Shown here in pieces: positions 26,253-35,889 of a DNA stretch of 64,000 nucleotides (its first letter is position 1; each line of letters begins with the position of its first letter). The position numbers and the translations under genes were made by a program. Location: positions 62,001 to 126,000 of the forward strand of contig CANLRB010000010.1 of NCBI GenBank assembly GCA_947493455.1, written 5' to 3'. Source of the DNA: an uncultured Pseudoalteromonas sp. Lineage in GTDB: Bacteria > Pseudomonadota > Gammaproteobacteria > Enterobacterales > Alteromonadaceae. The notes beneath the pieces are model-generated. The model was not told the DNA's origin, made no database searches, and worked only from the letters and a program-made list of their open reading frames with translations.

Positions 26253-27662
26253 ATGAAACAAGCTGGCACGCTATTAATCGTAGATGATAACCCCGACGTG
26301 TTAATCGCCGCGAAACTGCTATTAAAACAACACTATCAACATATCATGACAACCGATAACCCGTTTGATATTGAAGCAATCGTAAATGAGCATAACATTG
26401 ATGTGATTTTGCTCGATATGAACTTTAACCGTGATGCGATTAGTGGTCAGGAAGGGTTTTACTGGCTAAAAAAAATTACTGAATATGACCCTACCATCGC
26501 TGTTTTATTAATGACAGCATATGGTGATATTCAGCTCGCCGTTGATGCTATTCGCGCTGGCGCCGCCGACTTTATAGCTAAACCTTGGCAAAACGAGTTA
26601 TTGCTCGGTGCCGTTGCTGCGACCTTTTCACATGCAAAAAACAAGCAACAAGTCGGGCAACTCACCCGTAAAACAACCGCATTAAATCAAGCTTTAAACG
26701 CTCCCGAGTTCGATTTTTTAGGTCAAAGTGATGCCATGCTTAGCGTATTCAATACGATAGAAAAAGCGGCACAAACTGACGCTAACATTCTAATTTATGG
26801 AGAGAGCGGCACAGGTAAAGAGCTGGCAGCTCACGCCATACATGCCGCCAGCCTGCGCGCATCACAAGCATTTATTGGTGTTGATATGGGTGCGCTCAGT
26901 GAAGGGTTATTTGAAAGTGAATTATTTGGTCATAAAAAAGGGGCATTTACCGACGCAAAAAGCGATCACGTTGGCCGTTTTGAGCTCGCAAATAACGGCA
27001 CCTTGTTTTTAGACGAACTTGCCAACTTACCCCTTAATCAACAGGTTAAACTATTAGCGGCGCTACAAAATAGGCAAATTTCGCCGCTCGGTAGCAATAA
27101 GCCAATTGATATTAATATTCGCCTTATTTGTGCCACAAACGACAATTTAGAACACGCAGTACGTGATGGTCTGTTCCGTCAAGATTTACTGTATCGAGTT
27201 AATACCATTGAAATTCGTTTACCACCGCTGCGCGAACGAAAAGAAGATATCCCACTGCTTGCCAAGTATTATCTCACCCACTTTTCAAATAAGTACAAAC
27301 GCAACCTCACTTTGAATTCAGACGATTTAAACACACTATGCGGCTATGCATGGCCCGGCAATGTGCGTGAACTCGCGCACGCTATTGAACGGGCGGTAAT
27401 ATTAAGTGATGGCGAACATCTCGCTATTAGTGCCATTATAGGCGACCAACATCATGAAAAAGTACTCGAAATAACGCAAAAAAATGCTGAAAAAAACGAA
27501 AGTGGGAACGAAAATACACCAACCTTCAATCTTGAGCAAATAGAAAAACGCACGATTCGCGATGCACTCAAATATTATCAAGGTAATGTAAGCCATGCTG
27601 CCAAAGCGCTCGGTTTAACACGCGGCGCGATGTATCGCCGGTTAGAAAAATACGATTTATAA
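26253..27662 (+). CDS. Sigma-54-dependent response regulator (NtrC family)
   Basis: 469 residues. Receiver domain (1-~125) with phosphoacceptor Asp55 (VILLDMNFN), AAA+ domain (~150-390) with Walker A GESGTGKE, Walker B GTLFLDELANLP, and C-terminal Fis-type helix-turn-helix (GNVSHAAKALGLTRGAMYRRLEKY). The sigma-54 contact loop reads GAFTDA instead of GAFTGA, a variant found in several active family members. It should activate sigma-54 promoters when phosphorylated by the kinase encoded 9 bp downstream. Divergent placement from the MacAB-like operon with palindromes between them points to that operon as target. Confidence 0.92.
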   Translation: MKQAGTLLIVDDNPDVLIAAKLLLKQHYQHIMTTDNPFDIEAIVNEHNIDVILLDMNFNRDAISGQEGFYWLKKITEYDPTIAVLLMTAYGDIQLAVDAIRAGAADFIAKPWQNELLLGAVAATFSHAKNKQQVGQLTRKTTALNQALNAPEFDFLGQSDAMLSVFNTIEKAAQTDANILIYGESGTGKELAAHAIHAASLRASQAFIGVDMGALSEGLFESELFGHKKGAFTDAKSDHVGRFELANNGTLFLDELANLPLNQQVKLLAALQNRQISPLGSNKPIDINIRLICATNDNLEHAVRDGLFRQDLLYRVNTIEIRLPPLRERKEDIPLLAKYYLTHFSNKYKRNLTLNSDDLNTLCGYAWPGNVRELAHAIERAVILSDGEHLAISAIIGDQHHEKVLEITQKNAEKNESGNENTPTFNLEQIEKRTIRDALKYYQGNVSHAAKALGLTRGAMYRRLEKYDL

Positions 27663-27671
27663 AGGTAGAAC

Positions 27672-28976
27672 ATGGCGCAACATATCAGTTTAAAATTAGT
27701 CGCAAGTATCGCCGTAATTTGTACTCTCACAGCAACGATTACCTATTTATTTGTGTTTGAGGGCATAACAGCTAAATGGATCTTTTTATGGCTCCTCTTG
27801 TTATCTACAGGCTGGTGGCAAATAAACTTACTTAAGCGTCAAAACAAACAATTAGAAAATGTAATTCGCGCGCTCGCAAATGGCGATAGCACCTTAGGCT
27901 TAGCCGCAAATCATCCGCTTCATCATCACCTAGACGGTGTAAAACTGCAGTTGCAAGACGCCCAATTTAACGCCGAACAACAAACACAATTTTTGAAAAA
28001 CTTGCTGATCCATATAGAGCTCGCCGTCATTATTTGCAATGACCAAGGGGATATTATTGAAACCAATCCAGCGTGCGCTAAGTTACTCAATCAAAGAGTG
28101 ACTCACTTAACGCAACTTAATGAACTTGGCGACCGTATTTTATCGGCAAACTACAATCAAAAGTCGACCATTGCGTGGCAAGTCGGCGAAAAACACGACA
28201 CCTTTGCATTGCAAATTAGTTTAACGGATATTCATGGTCAACAATGTAAATTTGTGACCCTGCACTCGATCCACAACGAATTACTCGATAAAGAACAACA
28301 AGCCTATAAACGCTTAACTCAAGTACTCACACATGAAGTTGCCAATTCAATTACACCACTCTCGTCGATTGCACAAACTTGTGAGCACTTAATACCTAGC
28401 TCATTGGCATTTGATGATGAAGAGCAAAAGCAAGATCTGCAACTTGCACTCAAAACAATTAATTCACGAACCCAACATTTAGGCGATTTTATCGCGCAAT
28501 TTCGCCAAGTATCACATTTACCTAAGCCTAAGTGTGCCCCTTGTGATCTTAAACAAATCGTCAACCATGTCATCGCTTTGCATCAAGAGTCTCTGGAGTT
28601 GGCAAATATCAAACTTACTATTGCATTTGATACCGAACAACTCATACAGCTCGATAAAGTTCAAATTGAACAGGTCATCATAAACCTATTAAAAAATGCA
28701 ATTGATGCACTGAAAGATATTGCCGCAGCGCAGCGCCATATTACTATCACCTTGTCACAAAACCATGCCAAACAAGTTTATTTGGATATTGCCGATTCTG
28801 GACAAGGCGTAGAACCGCACGCACAAGAGATGATATTTGTACCATTTTATTCAACCAAGCAGCAAGGTTCTGGTATTGGCCTAAGTTTATCGCGGCATAT
28901 CATGATAAATCACGGTGGCGATTTAATTTATTTAGATAATCAAAAAGGCGCGTGTTTTCGTTGTATTTTCGGTTAA
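27672..28976 (+). CDS. Sensor histidine kinase, NtrB/PAS type
   Basis: 434 residues. Two N-terminal membrane segments (about 9-30 and 35-52) are separated by only a few residues, so almost no periplasmic domain is exposed. Then come a PAS-like domain (about 115-205, IELAVIICNDQGDIIETNPA), a HisKA helix with the phosphoacceptor His in LTHEVANSITPLSS, and the ATPase domain (NLLKNAIDAL, DSGQGV, GSGIGLSLSRHI). The signal is probably sensed in the membrane or cytoplasm. Cognate to the adjacent NtrC-type regulator. Confidence 0.9.
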   Translation: MAQHISLKLVASIAVICTLTATITYLFVFEGITAKWIFLWLLLLSTGWWQINLLKRQNKQLENVIRALANGDSTLGLAANHPLHHHLDGVKLQLQDAQFNAEQQTQFLKNLLIHIELAVIICNDQGDIIETNPACAKLLNQRVTHLTQLNELGDRILSANYNQKSTIAWQVGEKHDTFALQISLTDIHGQQCKFVTLHSIHNELLDKEQQAYKRLTQVLTHEVANSITPLSSIAQTCEHLIPSSLAFDDEEQKQDLQLALKTINSRTQHLGDFIAQFRQVSHLPKPKCAPCDLKQIVNHVIALHQESLELANIKLTIAFDTEQLIQLDKVQIEQVIINLLKNAIDALKDIAAAQRHITITLSQNHAKQVYLDIADSGQGVEPHAQEMIFVPFYSTKQQGSGIGLSLSRHIMINHGGDLIYLDNQKGACFRCIFG

Positions 28977-29045
28977 TTCCATTGCAATTCACCTCGTATT
29001 CAAGCTAGTGTAACCACTTGTTCTCAATCAAATTGCACTTAAGCC

Positions 29046-29741
29046 ATGAGTGAAAAATCAATAAAAATAAAAAAACTCTCAACCGAGCGTGTTAATTTTA
29101 TTCTCGCAGTCTGTGCCATCGTCATTTCTGCTGCCTCATTTTATGCAACTTACTTGCAAGCAAACGCGGCCGAACGCCAAGTAAAAGCCGCCACCTGGCC
29201 ATGGTTAAACTTTGTCACCAGTAACGTCAATGACGAGAAAAAAGTCAGCGAACTTAAATTTGAGCTTGAAAACTCAGGTACCGGCCCAGCGCTCATAAAA
29301 TACGTAAAATATACTTACCAAGGGCGAGATTATTTTGATATTAACCCGCTCATTAATGCTTGCTGCACTAATATTGAAGCGTTTTATACAATGCTACGAA
29401 AGTTGCAAGAAAAAACAAAGAACATCAATTTTTTTAATGAGTTTGGTTGGATGAGCACCTCGTTTACAAACAACGTGTTAGTTGCCTCAGGGGCAAAAAT
29501 TAAGCTACTTATTCTACCGAAAACAAAATACAACCAAGACTTTTGGAATAAACTCGATAAAGAACGCTTCAAAATGAATGTATCTATTTGCTATTGCTCA
29601 CTATTAGACCAGTGCTACTTAACCGACGGCAGTGGCCAAGTAAATCAAGTACAGCAATGCGATCTCAAAGCTGAAATGGAGAAAAGCAAAATGGCTAACG
29701 CAGCTGCTCAGCCAAAAAATCCACCAGCGAGCGCACCTTAG
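29046..29741 (+). CDS. Single-pass membrane protein, unrecognised
   Basis: 231 residues. A short basic cytoplasmic N-terminus (KSIKIKKLSTER), one membrane segment (about 16-36, ILAVCAIVISAASFYATYLQ) and a coil AAERQVKAATWPW precede a ~170-residue soluble domain of beta-like character with several cysteines (CCTN, CYCS). The pattern resembles small membrane-tethered proteins described as hypothetical in many bacteria. The last 47 bases overlap the 3' end of the convergent LysR gene. Function unknown. Confidence 0.65.
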   Translation: MSEKSIKIKKLSTERVNFILAVCAIVISAASFYATYLQANAAERQVKAATWPWLNFVTSNVNDEKKVSELKFELENSGTGPALIKYVKYTYQGRDYFDINPLINACCTNIEAFYTMLRKLQEKTKNINFFNEFGWMSTSFTNNVLVASGAKIKLLILPKTKYNQDFWNKLDKERFKMNVSICYCSLLDQCYLTDGSGQVNQVQQCDLKAEMEKSKMANAAAQPKNPPASAP

Positions 29742-30561
29742 GAGAAAGATGGCGATTTTGCGGATAGAGCGCCCAAATACCTTGGTTTGGCTCTTGGTAT
29801 TGAGAAAGCACGCAGACTAACTTTCCGCTTTTGATATCGTCATCAATGTAGTAATCAGGCAGTTTTACAAGACCTAAGCCATTAACTGCTGCATCACGCA
29901 GCGCATAACCACTATTACACACCAAACTGCCGCTCACTTTAATTGACTTTTCTTTGCCTTGTTCGCAAAAACGCCAATGTTCACTATTGCCGACTAAACA
30001 ATTATGTTGTTTAAGTTCGGCCAAGGTATTAGGTAAACCAAAACGAGCCAAGTAGCTTGGGGCGGCGCACACATGTTGCGAGCGAGTAGCAAGGCGTTTA
30101 GCAATCATGCTTGAGTCAGTTAAATTGCCGAGTCTAATCGCTAAATCATACCCGCCTTCAACCAAATCAAGCATTTGATTGGTTAAACGTACACTGACTT
30201 GCACACTTGGAAACTGCAACATAAATTGCGTAATCAATGGCATAATAAAACGCTCGCCATAAGCGACAGGTGCAGTCAACTTCACTAGACCCTGTGGTGT
30301 GCTTTTTAAGTCGCTGATCGCTTGCTCCGCTTCAGCTAACCCATTAATTACTTGCTGGCAATGACGAAAATATATTTGCCCTTCTTCAGTTAAGGAGACT
30401 TTACGTGTAGTCCGGTACAACAGCGGTGTGTTTAAACGTTTTTCTAATGCGCTGACTTGGCGACTTACTTGCGCCGTTGAAATCCCCAATTGCCTTGCAG
30501 CTTGGGTAAAACTTTCACTTTGCGCAACAGCCACAAATTCACTCACACCTTGCCATAACAT
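29695..30561 (-). CDS. LysR family transcriptional regulator
   Basis: 288 residues: N-terminal helix-turn-helix (FTQAARQLGISTAQVSRQVSALEKRLNTPLLYR) and a periplasmic-binding-like effector domain. The subtype is the CrgA-like class (ARQLGISTAQVSR, LTAPVAYGERF). It is divergent from frmA with 194 bp between starts, including a perfect 14-bp palindrome at 30582-30595, so control of formaldehyde detoxification is likely (context inference). Its C-terminus overlaps the convergent gene at 29046-29741 by 47 bp. Confidence 0.93.
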   Translation of the reverse strand: MLWQGVSEFVAVAQSESFTQAARQLGISTAQVSRQVSALEKRLNTPLLYRTTRKVSLTEEGQIYFRHCQQVINGLAEAEQAISDLKSTPQGLVKLTAPVAYGERFIMPLITQFMLQFPSVQVSVRLTNQMLDLVEGGYDLAIRLGNLTDSSMIAKRLATRSQHVCAAPSYLARFGLPNTLAELKQHNCLVGNSEHWRFCEQGKEKSIKVSGSLVCNSGYALRDAAVNGLGLVKLPDYYIDDDIKSGKLVCVLSQYQEPNQGIWALYPQNRHLSPKVRSLVDFLAEQLR

Positions 30562-30581
30562 CGTCTAACCACCTTTTATTA

Positions 30582-30595
30582 TTACTGTACAGTAA
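30582..30595. promoter_or_regulatory. Palindromic operator candidate between lysR and frmA
   Basis: TTACTGTACAGTAA is a perfect 14-bp palindrome 20 bp upstream of the lysR start. A related half-site, TTACACTGTACCG, occurs at 30641-30653. Two similar sites in a divergent lysR-target gap are the usual layout for LysR autoregulation and target activation. Confidence 0.6.
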
Positions 30596-30731
30596 AAGTT
30601 ATTTTCAAATTAACCATATTATCAACAATTGTGAAACAAATTACACTGTACCGATAAACAATTTAAAAGGTGTTTGTTAGAAAAAACACACAAACCCTTC
30701 TACAGTGCTATACACGTAAAAAATAATCTAA

Positions 30732-31886
<1,155 letters not shown>

Positions 31887-31893
31887 TTAACTA

Positions 31894-31995
31894 TTAATAT
31901 CAGGTAGCCACTCCTAGGGATGCGAATTACATCCATGTCGCTCTGCTTTTTCGTCCATGAAAAAGAGTACCTTATTGTGAGCACCTAGTATTTCT
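31894..31995. repeat. Palindrome-rich intergenic segment between frmA and fghA
   Basis: Several short stems are packed here: GGATG/CATCC around CGAATTA and CTTTTTC/GAAAAAG around GTCCAT. This resembles a short dispersed extragenic palindromic element, or a processing/attenuation structure in the frmA-fghA transcript. No T-tract makes it a clear terminator. No second copy was noticed in the window. Confidence 0.3.
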
Positions 31996-32019
31996 TATTT
32001 AAGTTTATGAGATTAAGCA

Positions 32020-32853
32020 ATGTCACTAACAAATATTAGCAATAACAAAATGTTTGGTGGTTGGAACAAGCAATATACGCACTTATCGAGCAGCTTAAAC
32101 TGTGAAATGCGTTTTGCTATCTATCTACCACCGCATGTTGCAGACGGAACCAAAGTGCCGGTAATTTATTGGCTATCAGGGTTAACATGTACCGATGAAA
32201 ACTTTATGTTTAAGGCTGGTGCGCAGCGCATTGCCGCAGAGCTGGGTGTCGCCATTGTTGCTCCTGATACCAGCCCTCGCGGCGACGACGTAGCAGACGA
32301 TGACGGTTATGACTTTGGTCAAGGTGCTGGATTTTATGTTAATGCGACGCAGGCGCCATGGAACCGTCATTACCATATGTATGATTATGTGGTGTCTGAG
32401 TTACCTAAGCTAATTGAAGAACACTTTCCAGTAACCGAACAACGTGCAATTAGTGGACACTCTATGGGCGGCCACGGCGCATTGATGATCGCACTTAAAA
32501 ACCCACAGCGCTTTAGTTCGGTATCGGCGTTTAGTCCAATAGTCAATCCGATGAATTGCCCTTGGGGTGAAAAAGCGTTTACTGGTTATTTAGGTGATAG
32601 CAAAGATACATGGCAAGAGTACGATAGTGTTGCCTTAATTCAACAAGCATCGACTCAATTGCCGATGCTGGTGGACCAAGGCAGTGACGACAACTTTTTA
32701 GATGAGCAGCTCAAACCACAGGCACTTGTTGATGCTGCGGCAAAAGTCGATTACCCACTCGAACTGCGCATGCAGCCTGGTTACGACCACAGCTACTTTT
32801 TTATCGCTAGCTTTATTGAAGAGCATCTGCATTTTCACGCAAAACACTTTTAA
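32020..32853 (+). CDS. fghA: S-formylglutathione hydrolase
   Basis: 277 residues of esterase-D type alpha/beta hydrolase. The nucleophile elbow [11 protein letters not shown] carries the catalytic Ser near residue 148, the acid is in QGSDDNFL, and the base is His in GYDHSYFF. The N-terminal [12 protein letters not shown] motif is diagnostic. It hydrolyses S-formylglutathione to formate and glutathione, the second step of formaldehyde detoxification after FrmA. The 133-bp gap to frmA holds short inverted repeats, so transcription may be continuous or attenuated. Confidence 0.97.
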   Translation: MSLTNISNNKMFGGWNKQYTHLSSSLNCEMRFAIYLPPHVADGTKVPVIYWLSGLTCTDENFMFKAGAQRIAAELGVAIVAPDTSPRGDDVADDDGYDFGQGAGFYVNATQAPWNRHYHMYDYVVSELPKLIEEHFPVTEQRAISGHSMGGHGALMIALKNPQRFSSVSAFSPIVNPMNCPWGEKAFTGYLGDSKDTWQEYDSVALIQQASTQLPMLVDQGSDDNFLDEQLKPQALVDAAAKVDYPLELRMQPGYDHSYFFIASFIEEHLHFHAKHF

Positions 32854-32867
32854 AGTTAAGTTCGCAT

Positions 32868-32904
32868 AAAAAAATGTGAGATAGTGGTGATAACCACTAT
32901 CTCA
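32868..32904 (-). terminator. Intrinsic terminator of the S41 peptidase gene
   Basis: Perfect 12-bp stem TGAGATAGTGGT (32877-32888) / ACCACTATCTCA (32893-32904) with a four-base loop. On the minus strand the stem is followed by CATTTTTTT. It lies 6 bp past the S41 peptidase stop and 24 bp past the convergent fghA stop, so it may serve both. Confidence 0.85.
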
Positions 32905-32910
32905 TTCAAT

Positions 32911-34221
32911 TTATAACGTGCCTGTTTTTGTGTACATTTTTGCTTCTTGGCCAAACGTATGCATTTTGATACCCGTAACTTTATTTTTTTTATCTGTAAC
33001 TAGTTCTAAGCGCGCGTCACTAAACGCACTAAAGCGGAGTAACTGTTTATCCAACACATGAACTTCGTAGGCAGGATCATCTAAGTATTGATAATAGAGC
33101 TTCTCATTTTCTATAAAGATTCTACGTTTACCGTAGCGACCAATAATTGATTGTAAATGCGCTGGTGTGGCGACAAATTGACTGCTTTTTGCCTTAACTA
33201 CCGGATATACCCATTGGTGCAACACTTGATTGTTAGAAGCCGTATTTCGCAATTTATCAAGCGCTTCGGCGTACGCGACATTCAATGCCAAGTCGCTCTT
33301 AACTAAACGGTGTGGCGTAACGCCGGTGTTTTCCCAATTATCATTGGTTCGCGGGTCAATCGGCCTTAATGTTGGTAACGTTAATACAAAGTGTTCATTG
33401 ACAATATTCGCACTGCGGGCATGCGCGGCACCTGCCGTCACTTCACCAATCAGGGTTGCACGCTGTAAGTTTTTCATTGCATAGCTAAATCCTTCCGCCG
33501 CTGATGCCGAATTTTCACTGGTCAAAATATAGAGCGGCGTATTGGCAAATCGCGGTCCAGGTACATACGGTGACGTCCAGTCTTGGCTTTGCGTGACAAC
33601 CCCGTTGCTTCTTGACTCAAAACGGGTCAATTCAACGGTGTCTTTGTCAAAAAAGTAACTTGCTAAGCTTGTCACCATAAACGGGCTGCCACCAAAGTTA
33701 AATCTTAAATCAATAATGATTGCATCGGCAAACTGTAAAAATTTCATCGAGTTTTCTAATGTTTCACCGCCCAAGTGACTATCAGAAAACACGCGTAAAT
33801 CTAAATAACCAATATTGCCATCTAGCAACTCAACTTTTTTAAAGCCGTAATTATCAGTCGGTGTTTCCATATTGCGTTTATCGGCAAACGCATGTTCTTG
33901 ATCGCCGGCTTTATAGTGTGATAATTCACTAACCCAGTTCGGGTCATACACCAGCGACAAATGCTTGTCATTAGCGATTAAGTTAAGTTCAGCGGTAATA
34001 AACTCGGCAATCTGCGCTTGATTAGTATGTTGTTGGCATTGTTTAAGAAAGGTTTGCGACGATAATTTGTTGGCAAGTTTATGTGCGGTTTGCTCTATTA
34101 CATAAGTTGACGCGAGTTGTTCAGATATCGTAGGTAAAATATCATTGCAGGTGTCAGCTTGGGCATGTCCCACCACAAAAGCCGCCCCAATAAGACTTAA
34201 CCCACCCAGTTTATTTATCAT
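32911..34221 (-). CDS. Secreted S41 family peptidase-like protein
   Basis: 436 residues with a signal peptide (cleavage after AQA). An N-terminal helical domain is followed by the S41 (tail-specific protease) core: GYLDLRVF, IIDLRFNFGGSPFMV, and the nucleophile region LTSENSASAAEGF with the catalytic Ser. PDZ and general-base Lys are not evident, as in the interphotoreceptor-retinoid-binding/tricorn-type branch. The C-terminal ~90 residues form a separate beta domain. Periplasmic or surface peptidase of unknown substrate. Confidence 0.85.
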   Translation of the reverse strand: MINKLGGLSLIGAAFVVGHAQADTCNDILPTISEQLASTYVIEQTAHKLANKLSSQTFLKQCQQHTNQAQIAEFITAELNLIANDKHLSLVYDPNWVSELSHYKAGDQEHAFADKRNMETPTDNYGFKKVELLDGNIGYLDLRVFSDSHLGGETLENSMKFLQFADAIIIDLRFNFGGSPFMVTSLASYFFDKDTVELTRFESRSNGVVTQSQDWTSPYVPGPRFANTPLYILTSENSASAAEGFSYAMKNLQRATLIGEVTAGAAHARSANIVNEHFVLTLPTLRPIDPRTNDNWENTGVTPHRLVKSDLALNVAYAEALDKLRNTASNNQVLHQWVYPVVKAKSSQFVATPAHLQSIIGRYGKRRIFIENEKLYYQYLDDPAYEVHVLDKQLLRFSAFSDARLELVTDKKNKVTGIKMHTFGQEAKMYTKTGTL

Positions 34222-34335
34222 TGTTATCCCTAATAATTTTTGTCATTTAGCAATAAACGATTCAAATTAAAAAAAGGGGTGAAAAAACAATAAAAAATTT
34301 AAGATTAATTGAATTTAATAAACCTATTAACCGAG

Positions 34336-34480
34336 CGTTAAGTTTCAAAACCGTATTATAAACCCAACTTCAAAGCAAAGATGACTTCCCTTCGATTTTG
34401 TTGTTTAAGTTTTTAGATTCCCTTGTAGCATTTGTTGTTAATGCACTTTCGCCCACATAGTTTTATGTGGGCTTTTTTAT
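34336..34480 (+). ncRNA. Candidate small RNA A (copy of the element at 38175-38316)
   Basis: A conserved segment with TATTAT at 34354-34359 as possible -10 and a terminator stem GCCCACATA (34451-34459) / TATGTGGGC (34464-34472) followed by six T. The expected transcript is ~112 nt from near 34366. No plus-strand gene precedes it: the flanking genes are both on the minus strand. The terminator therefore has no coding client, which argues for a small RNA. No clear -35 is seen; the upstream block CGTTAAGTTTCAAA is conserved between copies and may be an activator site. Confidence 0.6.
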
Positions 34481-34491
34481 TTTATAAACCA

Positions 34492-35817
34492 CTATTGTTC
34501 GGCACTTTTATCAAGCTTAGCGGCACCTTGTGTGTGCCCGTACCAGTTCACATTTCGGGTTACGAGCATTACTAAACTCAATACCATAAAACACAGTAAA
34601 CTGCCCATAAGCAACGCGTAGTCTTCAGCACTCAATAAACCGTATAGCAAGCCATATAGCACACTAATGCATATACCAAACAACAAGGCTGCGCGATTAC
34701 TTTGCAGCACACCTGAGACATACGCACTTAATACTGCGATTGCCGCAAGCGACGAGATTAAATAGGCAATATTAAAACCTAAATGCTCACTCATAGAGAT
34801 CAGCAGTAAATAGAATATCGCCAATGCAATCCCCACAAACCCATACTGTATTGGATGAATTGGTTTAGCGCGAAAGACCTCAAGCAAGAAAAACGCAGCA
34901 AAAATGAGCACAATAATCATATGTGCATAGTTAATTGCGCGGTGACTTTTTAAATACGAATTAACCGCGTCCACTAAATTAACACCCATGCTACGCTGAT
35001 ACAGCGCATTGCAATCGTTAACATAAAAACAATCGTCAAAGATCTCCATCATGTTTGTTGCAAAATAGCTCACTTGCCAATCTGCCGAAAACCCCAACTC
35101 GGAGATATTCGATGACTCAGGTAAATAATCTCCGGTGAAGCTCGGGTGTGGCCAGCTTGATTTCATCGTTAACCGTGATGCTTCGCCGACTGGCGAAAAT
35201 GAAATATGCTGCATACCTTGCAGCGACAGGTTAATTTTGTAGTTGATACGCTCGCGTTGAGTCAATGCGGCTGGGTCAAGCTCAACATGAATACCCTCAC
35301 TAAAGCCATTAAAGCCACTTCCCGCATGCAAAGGGAGTTTTTGGCTATCCACTACAATATCAGTCGCAAGCCCGATACCTCTAATATCTTTAACAAGTAA
35401 AACTAAATTGAGTTTCGTTAACGTTTTGCCTTTAAACTGAGCGGCAATCGGAGCAAGATTAAAATCGCCCTCAAGGGCGTTAGTAGAGCGATACAATTGC
35501 GCTTTATAGATACCGCGATACTTCTCAAATGGGTCTAGGGTAGAATTAATAGTCAGTTCATTTGGTAAGAAAGCAAACTTTTTTGTGACTAGTACGTCTT
35601 TTTCATTGTGTTCTTCTAACTGCTCGAATTCAGCATAAATAAACGGCCCAATAACTTGTTGTTCACCGCTGCTGCTGCGGGCAATATCCGCCTGTACTGA
35701 TTGTTCTAATTGCGCTCGTTCGTTTATCAGCCCTTCAATCATCCACAAAGGGATAAGTAAAGCCAGCAAAAGCCCCGCTATAACCGCTAATTTTAATCCG
35801 ATTTTTTGTTGTAACAT
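34492..35817 (-). CDS. creD: Inner-membrane protein CreD
   Basis: 441 residues. One N-terminal membrane segment (about 8-27) is followed by a ~270-residue periplasmic domain and five or six membrane segments in the C-terminal third (about 300-425). This architecture and motifs such as FLPNELTINSTLDPFEKYRGIY and PIHPIQYGFVGIALAIFYLLL match CreD, the membrane protein of the cre regulon linked to envelope stress and beta-lactam response. It lies 72 bp after creC. Confidence 0.93.
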   Translation of the reverse strand: MLQQKIGLKLAVIAGLLLALLIPLWMIEGLINERAQLEQSVQADIARSSSGEQQVIGPFIYAEFEQLEEHNEKDVLVTKKFAFLPNELTINSTLDPFEKYRGIYKAQLYRSTNALEGDFNLAPIAAQFKGKTLTKLNLVLLVKDIRGIGLATDIVVDSQKLPLHAGSGFNGFSEGIHVELDPAALTQRERINYKINLSLQGMQHISFSPVGEASRLTMKSSWPHPSFTGDYLPESSNISELGFSADWQVSYFATNMMEIFDDCFYVNDCNALYQRSMGVNLVDAVNSYLKSHRAINYAHMIIVLIFAAFFLLEVFRAKPIHPIQYGFVGIALAIFYLLLISMSEHLGFNIAYLISSLAAIAVLSAYVSGVLQSNRAALLFGICISVLYGLLYGLLSAEDYALLMGSLLCFMVLSLVMLVTRNVNWYGHTQGAAKLDKSAEQ

Positions 35818-35889
35818 GTTGAACTCCTTAATACCTTTCGACTAAGTCTAATAACGATATTTGGAGTCCTTATGTGGTTATTATGGAGT

